64,000 bases of DNA, from NCBI GenBank assembly GCA_002270295.1, contig NISF01000001.1:434001-498000 (forward strand), read 5' to 3'. Numbering within the stretch: position 1 is the first letter of the stretch; each line of letters starts with the position of its first letter. This document shows positions 9,525 through 18,201 of this stretch, piece after piece. The position numbers and the translations under genes were made by a program. This DNA comes from Enterobacter sp. 10-1. Its GTDB lineage: Bacteria; Pseudomonadota; Gammaproteobacteria; Enterobacterales; Enterobacteriaceae. Below the pieces are notes generated by a model. The model was not told the origin of the DNA and searched no databases. It saw only the letters and a program-made list of their open reading frames with translations.

Positions 9525-11630
9525 ATGAATAATTCAGGGAAATACCTCATCTGGACACTGCTCTCCGTCATTGGAGCCTTTGCCCTCGGCTACATAGCTT
9601 TAAACCGCGGTGAACAGATTAATGCGCTATGGATTGTCGTGGCGGCAGTCTGCATCTATCTGATTGCCTATCGCTTCTATGGCCTCTATATCGCCAAAAA
9701 CGTGCTGGCGGTTGACCCGACGCGGATGACGCCCGCGGTGCGGCACAACGACGGCCTCGACTACGTTCCGACCGATAAAAAAGTGCTGTTCGGTCACCAT
9801 TTTGCGGCAATTGCCGGCGCCGGACCGCTGGTCGGGCCGGTGCTGGCGGCGCAGATGGGCTACCTGCCGGGGATGATCTGGCTCCTCGCCGGCGTGGTGC
9901 TGGCCGGCGCCGTGCAGGACTTTATGGTGCTGTTTGTCTCGACCCGCCGCGACGGGCGCTCGCTCGGTGAGCTGGTGAAAGAGGAGATGGGGCCGACCGC
10001 CGGGGTGCTGGCGCTGGTGGCCTGCTTTATGATCATGGTGATCATCCTCGCGGTGCTGGCGATGATCGTGGTTAAAGCGCTGACCCACAGCCCGTGGGGA
10101 ACCTACACCGTCGCCTTCACCATCCCGCTGGCGGTCTTTATGGGGATCTACATTCGCTATCTGCGTCCTGGGCGCATTGGCGAAGTGTCGGTGATTGGCC
10201 TGGTGATGCTGGTGTTTGCCATCGTTTCCGGCGGATGGGTTGCGGAAAGCCCGACCTGGGCGCCGTGGTTTGACTACACCGGCGTACAGCTGACCTGGAT
10301 TCTGGTGGGCTACGGCTTTATCGCCTCGGTGCTGCCGGTCTGGCTGCTGCTGGCCCCGCGCGACTACCTCTCGACCTTCCTGAAAATCGGCACCATCGTC
10401 GGGCTGGCGATTGGTATTCTGATCATGCGCCCGACGCTAACCATGCCGGCGCTGACCAAATTTATTGATGGCACCGGCCCGGTGTGGAGCGGCAGCATGT
10501 TCCCGTTCCTGTTTATCACCATCGCCTGCGGCGCCGTTTCGGGCTTCCACGCGCTGATCGCCTCCGGCACCACGCCGAAAATGCTGGCCAACGAAGGACA
10601 GGCCTGCTTTATCGGCTATGGCGGCATGCTGATGGAATCATTCGTCGCCATTATGGCGCTGGTGGCGGCCTGCGTTATCGACCCCGGCGTCTACTTTGCG
10701 ATGAACAGCCCGATGGCGGTGCTGGCGCCTGCCGGAACCACCGACGTGGTGGCGTCCGCCGCGCAGGTGGTCAGCAGCTGGGGCTTTAGCATCACCCCGG
10801 ATACGCTGCGCCAGATAGCCAGCGAGGTCGGCGAACAGTCGATTATCTCCCGCGCCGGCGGCGCGCCGACGCTGGCGGTCGGGATGGCCTACATCCTGCA
10901 CGGTTCGCTTGGCGGCCTGATGGACGTCGCTTTCTGGTACCACTTCGCCATTCTGTTTGAAGCGCTGTTTATTCTGACGGCGGTGGATGCCGGCACCCGC
11001 GCGGCGCGCTTTATGCTGCAGGATCTGCTCGGCGTGATAAGCCCGGGGCTGAAGAAAACCAGCTCGCTGCCGGCGAACCTGCTGGCGACGGCGCTGTGCG
11101 TACTGGCCTGGGGCTACTTCCTGCACCAGGGGGTGGTGGACCCGCTCGGCGGGATTAACACTCTGTGGCCGCTGTTCGGCATCGCCAACCAGATGCTGGC
11201 AGGGATGGCGCTGATGCTCTGTGCGGTGGTACTGTTTAAAATGAAACGTCAGCGCTATGCATGGGTCGCGCTGCTGCCCACGTCGTGGCTGCTGATTTGT
11301 ACCCTGACCGCCGGTTGGCAGAAGTCGTTCAGCCCGGATACCAAAGTCGGCTTCCTGGCCATCGCCAATAAGTTCCAGGCGATGATCGACAGCGGCGCCA
11401 TCCCGCCGCAGTACACCGAATCCCAGCTGGCGCAGCTGGTCTTTAACAACCGTCTGGATGCCGGTCTGACCATCTTCTTTATGGTGGTGGTGGTAGTGCT
11501 GGCGCTGTTCTCAATCAAAACCGCGCTGGCGGCGCTGAAAGAGGACCAGCCAACGGCCAAAGAGACGCCGTACGAAGCGATGCCCGCCGATGCCGAGCGC
11601 CTGGTCACTCAGGCGAAACGCGCGCATTAG
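9525..11630 (+). CDS. cstA: Carbon starvation protein CstA, peptide/pyruvate transporter
   Basis: Large inner-membrane transporter induced by carbon starvation in E. coli, linked to peptide use and shown to import pyruvate. The 701-residue product equals the E. coli length and is near identical in long stretches such as GHHFAAIAGAGPLVGPVLAA and GGINTLWPLFGIANQMLAG. It has some 16 to 18 hydrophobic spans with a cytoplasmic C-terminal tail. It is followed by ybdD, the same pairing as btsT-yjiX. Confidence 0.96.
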   Translation: MNNSGKYLIWTLLSVIGAFALGYIALNRGEQINALWIVVAAVCIYLIAYRFYGLYIAKNVLAVDPTRMTPAVRHNDGLDYVPTDKKVLFGHHFAAIAGAGPLVGPVLAAQMGYLPGMIWLLAGVVLAGAVQDFMVLFVSTRRDGRSLGELVKEEMGPTAGVLALVACFMIMVIILAVLAMIVVKALTHSPWGTYTVAFTIPLAVFMGIYIRYLRPGRIGEVSVIGLVMLVFAIVSGGWVAESPTWAPWFDYTGVQLTWILVGYGFIASVLPVWLLLAPRDYLSTFLKIGTIVGLAIGILIMRPTLTMPALTKFIDGTGPVWSGSMFPFLFITIACGAVSGFHALIASGTTPKMLANEGQACFIGYGGMLMESFVAIMALVAACVIDPGVYFAMNSPMAVLAPAGTTDVVASAAQVVSSWGFSITPDTLRQIASEVGEQSIISRAGGAPTLAVGMAYILHGSLGGLMDVAFWYHFAILFEALFILTAVDAGTRAARFMLQDLLGVISPGLKKTSSLPANLLATALCVLAWGYFLHQGVVDPLGGINTLWPLFGIANQMLAGMALMLCAVVLFKMKRQRYAWVALLPTSWLLICTLTAGWQKSFSPDTKVGFLAIANKFQAMIDSGAIPPQYTESQLAQLVFNNRLDAGLTIFFMVVVVVLALFSIKTALAALKEDQPTAKETPYEAMPADAERLVTQAKRAH

Positions 11631-11652
11631 CGAGCCGCTTTTTGTTAGCCAA

Positions 11653-11676
11653 ATCCTCTCCCGTAAGGGAGAGGAT
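11653..11676. repeat. Perfect inverted repeat between cstA and ybdD
   Basis: ATCCTCTCCC (11653-11662), loop GTAA, and GGGAGAGGAT (11667-11676) form a perfect 10-bp hairpin just ahead of the ybdD ribosome binding site. No T-run follows, so it is unlikely to terminate; it may set the ratio of the cstA and ybdD messages. Confidence 0.6.
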
Positions 11677-11692
11677 GATGTGAGAGATGAAA

Positions 11693-11890
11693 ATGTTCGA
11701 TAGCCTTTCGAAAGCGGGAAAATACCTAGGCCAGGCGGCAAAAATGATGATTGGCGTGCCTGATTACGATAACTACGTCGAGCATATTCGCCAGACTCAC
11801 CCTGAGCAGACGCCGATGACCTACGAAGAGTTCTTCCGCGAGCGCCAGGACGCGCGCTACGGCGGCAAGGGCGGCGCTAAGTGCTGCTAG
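11693..11890 (+). CDS. ybdD: YbdD, small cytoplasmic partner of CstA
   Basis: Small protein of the YbdD/YjiX family, encoded directly after a CstA-type transporter in many enterobacteria. With ATG at 11693 it has 65 residues, the E. coli length, beginning [17 protein letters not shown]; an ATG six bases upstream is too close to the GAGAG motif. It ends in a Cys pair (GGAKCC). The function is not settled; a role with the transporter is inferred from gene pairing. Confidence 0.9.
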   Translation: MFDSLSKAGKYLGQAAKMMIGVPDYDNYVEHIRQTHPEQTPMTYEEFFRERQDARYGGKGGAKCC

Positions 11891-11899
11891 GCCGCTCCC

Positions 11900-11998
11900 T
11901 CAGGCGTTAAACCCGCCACCTACGTCCAGACCGGCGCCGGAAATCTTCCCGGCGGCCGGGCTTGCCAGAAAGATCGCCGCCGTGGCCATGAGGTCCTG
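11900..11998 (-). pseudogene. 3' remnant of a short-chain dehydrogenase gene
   Basis: Read on the minus strand, the 33 codons ending in TGA at 11902-11900 encode QDLMATAAIFLASPAAGKIS then GAGLDVGGGFNA. That is the typical SDR C-terminus (I-FLAS...ISG-LDV-GG). Upstream of it the frame soon loses similarity and it runs into the 3' end of hcxA, so the rest of the gene is missing. Its sequence differs from entA, so it is not a local duplication of that gene. Confidence 0.7.
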
Positions 11999-12032
11999 CC
12001 AGCAATAAGCTGGCCGCTGGCTCTTCTCGCGC

Positions 12033-13130
12033 TCAGTGTATCTGGCGGCGGAAATTTTCCACTTTCTCAAAGGCGGCCATCAGGGTCTGCGGGGTCAGCT
12101 CCACCGGCAGGAAGTGGATCGATTCCACCGGGCGCAGCGTATGGGCAATCACCTTCTGCAGCTCGGCCTGGTTGTGGATATCCACGTCGAGCTCCGCGAG
12201 GGTGGTCGGCAGGTTAAAGCGCTGATAGGCCGCCACCAGCTGAGCCAGTACCGCATCCTGGCCGAGCAGGGCGCTCTGCACCAGAATGCCGTAGGCGACC
12301 TTGGTGCCGTGGAGAAATTTATCCGTCTGCGGCAGCACCGTCAGGCCGTTGTGCACCGCGTGGGCGGCCGCAACCCGGGTGTAGCGCTCGCCCAGGCCGC
12401 CGACCATCCCGCCGCCGGCGATAATCGCATCGACAACGTCCAGAAGCGGCTGGCTCAGCTCGCCGCGCTGCCGGTCGGCGAGCGCCGTTTCGCTGCTCTC
12501 CAGCAGGACGTCGCGGATCGCCAGCGCGCCGTTAATCCCCAGGCGTACGGTCAGCGGCAGGGTTTCCGGACGCGGCGCCAGCACCACCGCCTCATACCAT
12601 TTCGCCAGCGTATCGCCGATCCCCGCCAGCAGATACTCCTCCGGCGCGTTGAGGATGATCCTCGGCTCCACCAGCACCAGGAAGTTGGTGTCGTCGAAAA
12701 TTTCAAAATGCAGCGCCTGGCCGGCGTCGTTGTACCACACCGATAGCGGCGTCCACGCCGCGCAGGTGGCGGCGATGGTCGGGATCGCCACCACCGGTAG
12801 CGCAAGCCGCCTGGCCACCGCTTTGGCGGTATCCAGCAGCGCGCCGCCGCCGACGCCAATCACCACGGAGCGGTCTTCACCCGCCTCGCGAACCAGTCGG
12901 GCGACGTCGCTTTCGCTGCAGTGGCCCTTAAAGAGGATTTTTTTGGTGCCGGGCGCATTGAAGGCCTCGGGTAAAAAGGGTTCTGCGCCGGCGATTGCCC
13001 GCTCGCCGTAGATCCACAGCGCCCGGGAAAGCTGCTCTGCGCTGTAAAAATCATGCAGCCGAGCGAGGCTGCCGGGATGGGAGAAGTAGTTGGCGGGGCC
13101 GGGGACCACGCGGATATCGCTGTTGCTCAT
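12033..13130 (-). CDS. hcxA: Hydroxycarboxylate dehydrogenase A HcxA (YbdH)
   Basis: Member of the glycerol-dehydrogenase-like iron-containing alcohol dehydrogenase family; the E. coli protein reduces 2-oxo acids such as 2-oxoglutarate with NADPH. The 365-residue product matches E. coli YbdH (362): nucleotide loop GVGGGALLDTAKAVARR, and metal-site regions AAAHAVHNGL and FLHGTKVAYG. It diverges from the ABC operon at 13294. Confidence 0.93.
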   Translation of the reverse strand: MSNSDIRVVPGPANYFSHPGSLARLHDFYSAEQLSRALWIYGERAIAGAEPFLPEAFNAPGTKKILFKGHCSESDVARLVREAGEDRSVVIGVGGGALLDTAKAVARRLALPVVAIPTIAATCAAWTPLSVWYNDAGQALHFEIFDDTNFLVLVEPRIILNAPEEYLLAGIGDTLAKWYEAVVLAPRPETLPLTVRLGINGALAIRDVLLESSETALADRQRGELSQPLLDVVDAIIAGGGMVGGLGERYTRVAAAHAVHNGLTVLPQTDKFLHGTKVAYGILVQSALLGQDAVLAQLVAAYQRFNLPTTLAELDVDIHNQAELQKVIAHTLRPVESIHFLPVELTPQTLMAAFEKVENFRRQIH

Positions 13131-13166
13131 AGAAGCTGACCTTATTGTCGTTTCGCTAACCTGATG

Positions 13167-13190
13167 TTATGTCTGGACATCCGGATGGCT
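13167..13190. promoter_or_regulatory. Weak tandem MetJ-like boxes upstream of the first ABC operon
   Basis: Three consecutive 8-mers in register, TTATGTCT, GGACATCC and GGATGGCT, each match the MetJ consensus AGACGTCT at five of eight positions. MetJ binds tandem degenerate 8-mers, and variants such as AGACATCC occur in real sites. They lie about 105 bases upstream of the 13294 gene and 37 upstream of hcxA. Support is by pattern only. Confidence 0.45.
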
Positions 13191-13293
13191 AATATTATTT
13201 CGTTTTATCTTATGCCTTTTACGCAGTTGTCAGTCAAGGGCGGCTGTGAAAAATTCATTAAATCAAAATATTAATCGTAAAGGGTAGCAGGGG

Positions 13294-14796
13294 ATGACAG
13301 CCAATCGCCTCGAGATGCACAACATTAACCTGGCCTTTTCCGGCTTTCGGGCGCTGAACAACGTGGCGTTTTCCCTGAAGGGGGGGACCGTGCACGCGCT
13401 GACCGGCGCCAACGGCGCGGGAAAATCGACGCTGATGGCGGTGCTCTGCGGGACGCACGCGCATTATGAGGGCGAGATTGTCATCAATAATCAGCCGGTA
13501 AATATTCGTTCTCCACGCGATGCAAAGCAGCTTGGCATTCATCTGGTGCAGCAGGAAGTCGACGTGGCGCTCGTTCCCGGCCTGAGCATTGCCGAGAACA
13601 TCATGCTGGACCGGCTGGCGCTGCCGGGCCAGGGCTTTAGCTGGCGGCGGGTCCGCGAGCAGGCCCGGGCCGCGCTGGCCCAGCTGGATATCGTTCTTGA
13701 CGTGCGGCGCTCTATCGATAGCTGCTCTCTGGCCGAGAAGCAGCAAATTCTGCTGGCGCGGGCCCTGTCGCACCACTGCCGCTTCCTGATCCTTGATGAG
13801 CCGACGGCGCCGCTGGACCGCCACGAAAGCGAACGCCTGTTTACCGTGGTGCGCCGCCTGCAGCAGCAGGGGATCGGCGTGGTGTTTATCTCCCACCGCA
13901 TTCATGAGCTGAAGGCCATTTGCGACACCTTAACGGTGCTGCGCGACGGACGGCTGATCGAAAGCGGCCCGATGGCGGAGCTCAGCGGCGAGCAGATCGT
14001 GGAAAAGATGCTCGGCCATGAGCTTAGCGATATTTTTCCGCCGAAGCGCCCGCCGCACGGTGAAGAGGTGCTGCTCCAGGTGGAAGGGCTGCACGACGAG
14101 GGGCTGCTGCAGGATATCTCTCTGCGCCTGCGCAAAGGCGAAATTCTCGGCATCGCCGGGCTGGCGGGAGCCGGTAAAACCGAACTATGTAAGGCGCTGT
14201 TCGGCGCCAGTAAAAGCCGTCTGGCGCGCGGCGAGCTGAATAGCCAGCCGTGGCGCCCGCGCGACCCGGCGGACTCCGTTACCCGCGGGCTGGCGCTGGT
14301 GCCGGAGGAGCGGCGCAAGGAGGGGATTTTTATCGAAGAGCCTATCGCCATGAACCTCGCGGTGAGCGCCGATAGCAGCTTTTCGCGCTGGAGCCTGTTT
14401 GGCCATCGCCAGGCCTGGCGCTGGGCGGAGGAGGTGGTGGCCCGGATCGGTATTCGCACCACCGGCCCGGGCCAGACGCTGCGTCGTCTCTCCGGCGGCA
14501 ATCAGCAGAAGGTGGCCATCGGTAAATGGCTGCGCGGCAGCGCTAACGTGCTGATTTTTGATGAGCCGACCAAAGGCGTCGACGTGAAGGCAAAGACCGA
14601 CCTGTTCAACCTGATCGACGGGCTGGCGCGAGAAGGCAAAGGGGTGATCTACGCCTCGGGCGAATTCTCGGAGCTGGTTGGATTGTGCGACCGCATTTGC
14701 GTGCTGTGGGATGGCCGCATTGTGGCAGAAATAGCGGGCGCAGAGGCCCGCGAAGAGACCCTACTTTATTACTCCACCGGAGGAGCAGCAGCGTGA
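13294..14796 (+). CDS. Sugar-type ABC transporter ATPase (candidate methylthioribose importer)
   Basis: Tandem-domain ATPase of the RbsA/AraG/LsrA family, 500 residues. Domain 1 has Walker A GANGAGKST near residue 42, a degenerate signature (SLAEKQQ) and Walker B FLILDEPT. Domain 2 has Walker A GLAGAGKTEL, an intact signature LSGGNQQK and Walker B LIFDEPTKGVD. It is first of four genes (ATPase, permease, binding protein, beta-propeller protein) running towards mtnK. The family imports pentoses or similar sugars; methylthioribose is inferred from neighbours and MetJ-like boxes, not shown. Confidence 0.9.
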   Translation: MTANRLEMHNINLAFSGFRALNNVAFSLKGGTVHALTGANGAGKSTLMAVLCGTHAHYEGEIVINNQPVNIRSPRDAKQLGIHLVQQEVDVALVPGLSIAENIMLDRLALPGQGFSWRRVREQARAALAQLDIVLDVRRSIDSCSLAEKQQILLARALSHHCRFLILDEPTAPLDRHESERLFTVVRRLQQQGIGVVFISHRIHELKAICDTLTVLRDGRLIESGPMAELSGEQIVEKMLGHELSDIFPPKRPPHGEEVLLQVEGLHDEGLLQDISLRLRKGEILGIAGLAGAGKTELCKALFGASKSRLARGELNSQPWRPRDPADSVTRGLALVPEERRKEGIFIEEPIAMNLAVSADSSFSRWSLFGHRQAWRWAEEVVARIGIRTTGPGQTLRRLSGGNQQKVAIGKWLRGSANVLIFDEPTKGVDVKAKTDLFNLIDGLAREGKGVIYASGEFSELVGLCDRICVLWDGRIVAEIAGAEAREETLLYYSTGGAAA

Positions 14797-15791
14797 GCAA
14801 GGCCCTGACCGCTACCGCGACGGCATCGAGCCGTCAGCGATTTTTCGATTTTCTCTACAAATGGGGCATGTTGCTGACCGTTGTGCTGCTGATCGCCGTT
14901 TTTGGCCTCGCATCGGATAACTTCCTCGACCCGTTCAATATCATCAACATCCTGCGCTCGATTGCCATCGTGACGGTGATCGCCATCGGGGTGTCGATTT
15001 CGCTCACCATCGGCGGATTCGACCTGTCGGTCGGCTCGACCGCCTCGCTGGCGAACGCGCTGGTGATTTCGCTGTTCGTCTGGCACGGATTTGGCACCAC
15101 CGAGGCGATTCTGATCACCCTGGCGCTGTGTACGCTGGTGGGGCTGTTTAACGCCTTTCTGATCGTGGTGCTGCGCATTCCCGACATGCTCGCGACCCTC
15201 GCCAGCCTGTTCGTGATTCAGGGCGTGGCGATGACCTACAGCTACGGCGGCTCGATTACCGAGAACATGGTGCTGCCGAGCGGCGAGATGGCGGAAGGGA
15301 CCATTCCGGCGGCGTTCGGCCTGCTGGGGCAGGTTCCGACGATTGTCATCATTATGCTGGCGGTGACCGTGGTTGCCCAGCTGGCGCTCTCTTTCACCAC
15401 CCACGGGCGGCGGATGTACGCCATCGGCGGCAACCCGGAGGCCGCGCGCCTCTCCGGCCTGCGCATCACGCGCTATAAGGTGGCGGCGTACGTTATCGCC
15501 TCGCTGCTGGCGGGCCTCGGCGGCATCCTGCTGGCGTCGCGCATCGGCTCCTCCCAGGTTAACGCCGGCGGGGGATACCTGATGGACGCGGTGGCGGCGG
15601 CGTGGATCGGCTTCTCGCTGGCGGGCTCGGGCAAACCGAACGCGCTGGGCACGCTGGTGGGGGCGGTGATCCTCGGGGTGCTCTCCAACGGCCTGGTGAT
15701 GCTCTCGGTTCCGTACTACGCAATGGACATTATTAAAGGGCTGGTGCTGGCTGGCGCGTTAGCACTGACCTATTTTCAGCGCCGCACCTAA
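14793..15791 (+). CDS. Sugar-type ABC transporter permease
   Basis: Inner-membrane permease of the RbsC family, 332 residues when started at GTG 14793, which overlaps the ATPase stop by four bases and follows GGAGGA at 14779-14784. A longer in-frame start inside the ATPase gene adds an unlikely Arg-rich tail. Family motifs include GVSISLTIGGFDLSVGSTA and the coupling-helix region GGNPEAARLSGLRI. It is the only permease in this operon, so it probably forms a homodimer. Confidence 0.9.
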   Translation: MSKALTATATASSRQRFFDFLYKWGMLLTVVLLIAVFGLASDNFLDPFNIINILRSIAIVTVIAIGVSISLTIGGFDLSVGSTASLANALVISLFVWHGFGTTEAILITLALCTLVGLFNAFLIVVLRIPDMLATLASLFVIQGVAMTYSYGGSITENMVLPSGEMAEGTIPAAFGLLGQVPTIVIIMLAVTVVAQLALSFTTHGRRMYAIGGNPEAARLSGLRITRYKVAAYVIASLLAGLGGILLASRIGSSQVNAGGGYLMDAVAAAWIGFSLAGSGKPNALGTLVGAVILGVLSNGLVMLSVPYYAMDIIKGLVLAGALALTYFQRRT

Positions 15792-15808
15792 TTATAAACA
15801 GGGTAAAC

Positions 15809-16876
15809 ATGATGAAAAAAATAACGCTTTCTCTTATTGCGCTGGGGCTGCTCAACTCCGTAGCCGCCTATGCTCAAACCCCCACGCCGGTGCCGGCCGC
15901 TATCGCTGAACACAGCGGGCCGATCCGCATTGCGGTGATCCGTAACCTGGGTTCCGATGATAACACCACCCAGTTTGTGTCCGGGGCTATCCAGGAAGGC
16001 AAGAAGCTCGGCTTTAAAATGAGCACCTTCCTGAGCAACGGCGACGACGCGAAATTCCAGGACTTCGTCAATCAGGCCATTAGCCAGAAATATGACGGCA
16101 TTATTCTCTCCCAGGGGCGCGATCCCTACTCGACCGCGCTGGTGAAGAAGGCGGTGGACGCCGGGATTAAGGTCGCGGTATTCGACACCGCCGTCAGCGG
16201 CGAGATCCCGGGCGTGACCGTGACCCAGCAGGATGACGCCTCCCTGACCGATCTCTCTTTTGGTCAGCTGGTGAAAGATTTCAACGGTAAAGCCAACATT
16301 ATCAAGCTGTGGGTCGCCGGCTTCCCGCCGATGGAGCGCCGTCAGGTGGCTTACCAGGCGCTGCTCAAGCAGAACCCGGGCATCAAAGAGCTGGAGTCGA
16401 TCGGCGCCGTCTCCTCCGACGTGCAGGGCGATACCGCCAACAAAGTCGGGGCGATCTTAGCGAAATACCCGAAAGGCAAAATTGACGCGATTTGGGGTAC
16501 CTGGGACGCCTTCAGCCAGGGGGCTTATAAGGCGCTGAAAGAGAACGGCCGTACCGAAATTAAGCTCTACAGCATTGATATCTCTAACCAGGATCTGCAG
16601 CTGATGCGCGAATCCGGCAGCCCGTGGAAGGTGAGCGTGGCCGTCGATCCGAAGCTTATCGGAGCGACCAACGTACGTCTGGTGGCCAACAAGATTGCCG
16701 GGGAGCCGACGCCTGCAACCTACGATTTTAAAGCCGCGGCAATCCCTCAGGCGCTGCTGGCCGCGCAGCCGGGGGCGGTAAACGTGGCGTCGCTTGGCAA
16801 AATCATTCCGGGCTGGGGCCAGACCGAAGACTTTATCGCCCCGTGGTTCGCCACCCTGGAAGCTAAAAACAAGTAA
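15809..16876 (+). CDS. Periplasmic sugar-binding protein of the first ABC system
   Basis: Ribose-binding-type (peripla_BP_4) protein, 355 residues, with a signal peptide: basic MMKK, a hydrophobic core, and predicted cleavage after Ala22 (AYA before QTPTP). Conserved features include IRIAVIRNLGSDDNTTQFVSG at the first strand, YDGIILSQGRDPYSTALVKK and DAIWGTWDAFSQGAYKAL. It follows the permease by 17 bases and precedes the beta-propeller gene by 9. The ligand is unknown; a methylthio-pentose is a reasonable guess from the mtnK/mtnA neighbours. Confidence 0.9.
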   Translation: MMKKITLSLIALGLLNSVAAYAQTPTPVPAAIAEHSGPIRIAVIRNLGSDDNTTQFVSGAIQEGKKLGFKMSTFLSNGDDAKFQDFVNQAISQKYDGIILSQGRDPYSTALVKKAVDAGIKVAVFDTAVSGEIPGVTVTQQDDASLTDLSFGQLVKDFNGKANIIKLWVAGFPPMERRQVAYQALLKQNPGIKELESIGAVSSDVQGDTANKVGAILAKYPKGKIDAIWGTWDAFSQGAYKALKENGRTEIKLYSIDISNQDLQLMRESGSPWKVSVAVDPKLIGATNVRLVANKIAGEPTPATYDFKAAAIPQALLAAQPGAVNVASLGKIIPGWGQTEDFIAPWFATLEAKNK

Positions 16877-16885
16877 GGAGCAGGT

Positions 16886-18130
16886 ATGGCGACGGAACTC
16901 CCGCGTCCCGATTACAGCCGCAATATGCGGCTGATTGGGCATAGCGATCAGGGCGGACGCCCGGATGGCGTCCAGCTGATGGTGCATCGTGGTTTTGCCT
17001 ATATCGGCCACATGGTGTCCCAGGGTTTTTCGGTGGTGGACGTTCGCGACCCGAAAAACCCCAAAGCGGTGAACTACGTCGCCGCCCCGCCCGGCACCTG
17101 GAACGTCCACCTGCAGGCGCATGACGACCTGCTGCTGGTGATCAACGCCCGGGATCTGTTTGCCGACGCCCGCTTTGCCGACGAGAAGGTCTACTACACC
17201 CGTTCGGTGGGCGAGACGGTCAGCGACGTACGGGAGAAGGGCTGGAGCGCCGGGCTGCGTATTTTTGATATCTCCGTTGCGGATAAACCGCGTGAAATCA
17301 GCTTTCTGTCGCTCGACGGGATCGGCATTCACCGGATCTGGTACGTCGGCGGCCGCTGGGCCTACGTTTCCGCGCTGATCGACGGTTTTAGCGACTATAT
17401 CTTCCTGACCATCGATCTCGCCGATCCGCGCAAGCCGCAGGTCGCCGGGCGCTGGTGGCTGCCGGGGATGAACCAGGCGGCAGGGGAGACGGCGAGCTGG
17501 CCGCAGGGTAAACGCTACGCCCTGCATCACGCCATTATCGCCGGAGATACCGCCTACGGCAGCTGGCGCGACGGCGGTCTGACCCTGCTCGACGTCAAGG
17601 ACCGCACCCAGCCGAAGCTGATTAGCCACCGCAACTGGAGCCCGCCGTTTGGCGGCGGCACCCATACCGCGCTGCCGCTGCCGGATCGCGATTTACTGGT
17701 GGTGCTGGACGAGGCGGTGCTCGACAACCAGCAGGATGGCGAGAAGCTGATCTGGCTGTTCGATATCCGCGACCCGGCGAATCCGGTCAGCATCTCGACC
17801 TTCCCGCAGCCGCGGGAGAGCGACTATGTGGCGAAAGGGGCGCATTTTGGCCCGCATAATCTGCATGAGAATCGCCCCGGAAGCTTCGTCAGCTCGACGC
17901 TGATTTTCGCCACTTACCAAAACGCGGGCGTGCGGGCCTACGACATCTCCGACCCGTACCGGCCGGTAGAAACCGGGGCGCTGGTGCCCGCGGCGCCGGA
18001 GAAGATGATGGATACCCGTCCGGGTCGCCCGCGGGTGATCCAGTCCTGCGATGTGTTCGTTGACGCGCAGGGGATTATCTACAGCACCGACTATAACGGC
18101 GGGCTGTCGGTGATTGAGTATTTGGGGTAG
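16886..18130 (+). CDS. LVIVD-repeat beta-propeller protein of unknown function
   Basis: A 414-residue protein with at least six repeats of the form F-VVDVRDP-P, IFDISVADKPREI, LTIDLADPRKPQV, LLDVKDRTQPKLI, LFDIRDPANPV and AYDISDPYRPVE, the pattern of LVIVD propeller blades. It has no signal peptide, so it is probably cytoplasmic. Conserved-looking His residues occur at blade loops (WNVHLQA, GIHRIWY, LHHAII, GTHTALPL, GPHNLHENR), which could bind metal as in some propeller enzymes. AAGGAG precedes the ATG and it is last in the ABC operon. No function is assigned. Confidence 0.85.
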   Translation: MATELPRPDYSRNMRLIGHSDQGGRPDGVQLMVHRGFAYIGHMVSQGFSVVDVRDPKNPKAVNYVAAPPGTWNVHLQAHDDLLLVINARDLFADARFADEKVYYTRSVGETVSDVREKGWSAGLRIFDISVADKPREISFLSLDGIGIHRIWYVGGRWAYVSALIDGFSDYIFLTIDLADPRKPQVAGRWWLPGMNQAAGETASWPQGKRYALHHAIIAGDTAYGSWRDGGLTLLDVKDRTQPKLISHRNWSPPFGGGTHTALPLPDRDLLVVLDEAVLDNQQDGEKLIWLFDIRDPANPVSISTFPQPRESDYVAKGAHFGPHNLHENRPGSFVSSTLIFATYQNAGVRAYDISDPYRPVETGALVPAAPEKMMDTRPGRPRVIQSCDVFVDAQGIIYSTDYNGGLSVIEYLG

Positions 18131-18147
18131 GGAAGTGCGGTGAGCGG

Positions 18148-18184
18148 GTAGCCCGGGCAAAGCAGCGCTAGCGCCGCGCCCGGG
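18148..18184. repeat. REP-like hairpin between the ABC operon and mtnK
   Basis: GTAGCCCGGGC opens and GCCCGGG closes a hairpin whose 7-bp stem (18152-18158 with 18178-18184) is perfect. It is the REP-like type also seen at 9280-9311. It separates two convergent transcription units. Confidence 0.6.
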
Positions 18185-18201
18185 AATACACGGGGAACGG
18201 C

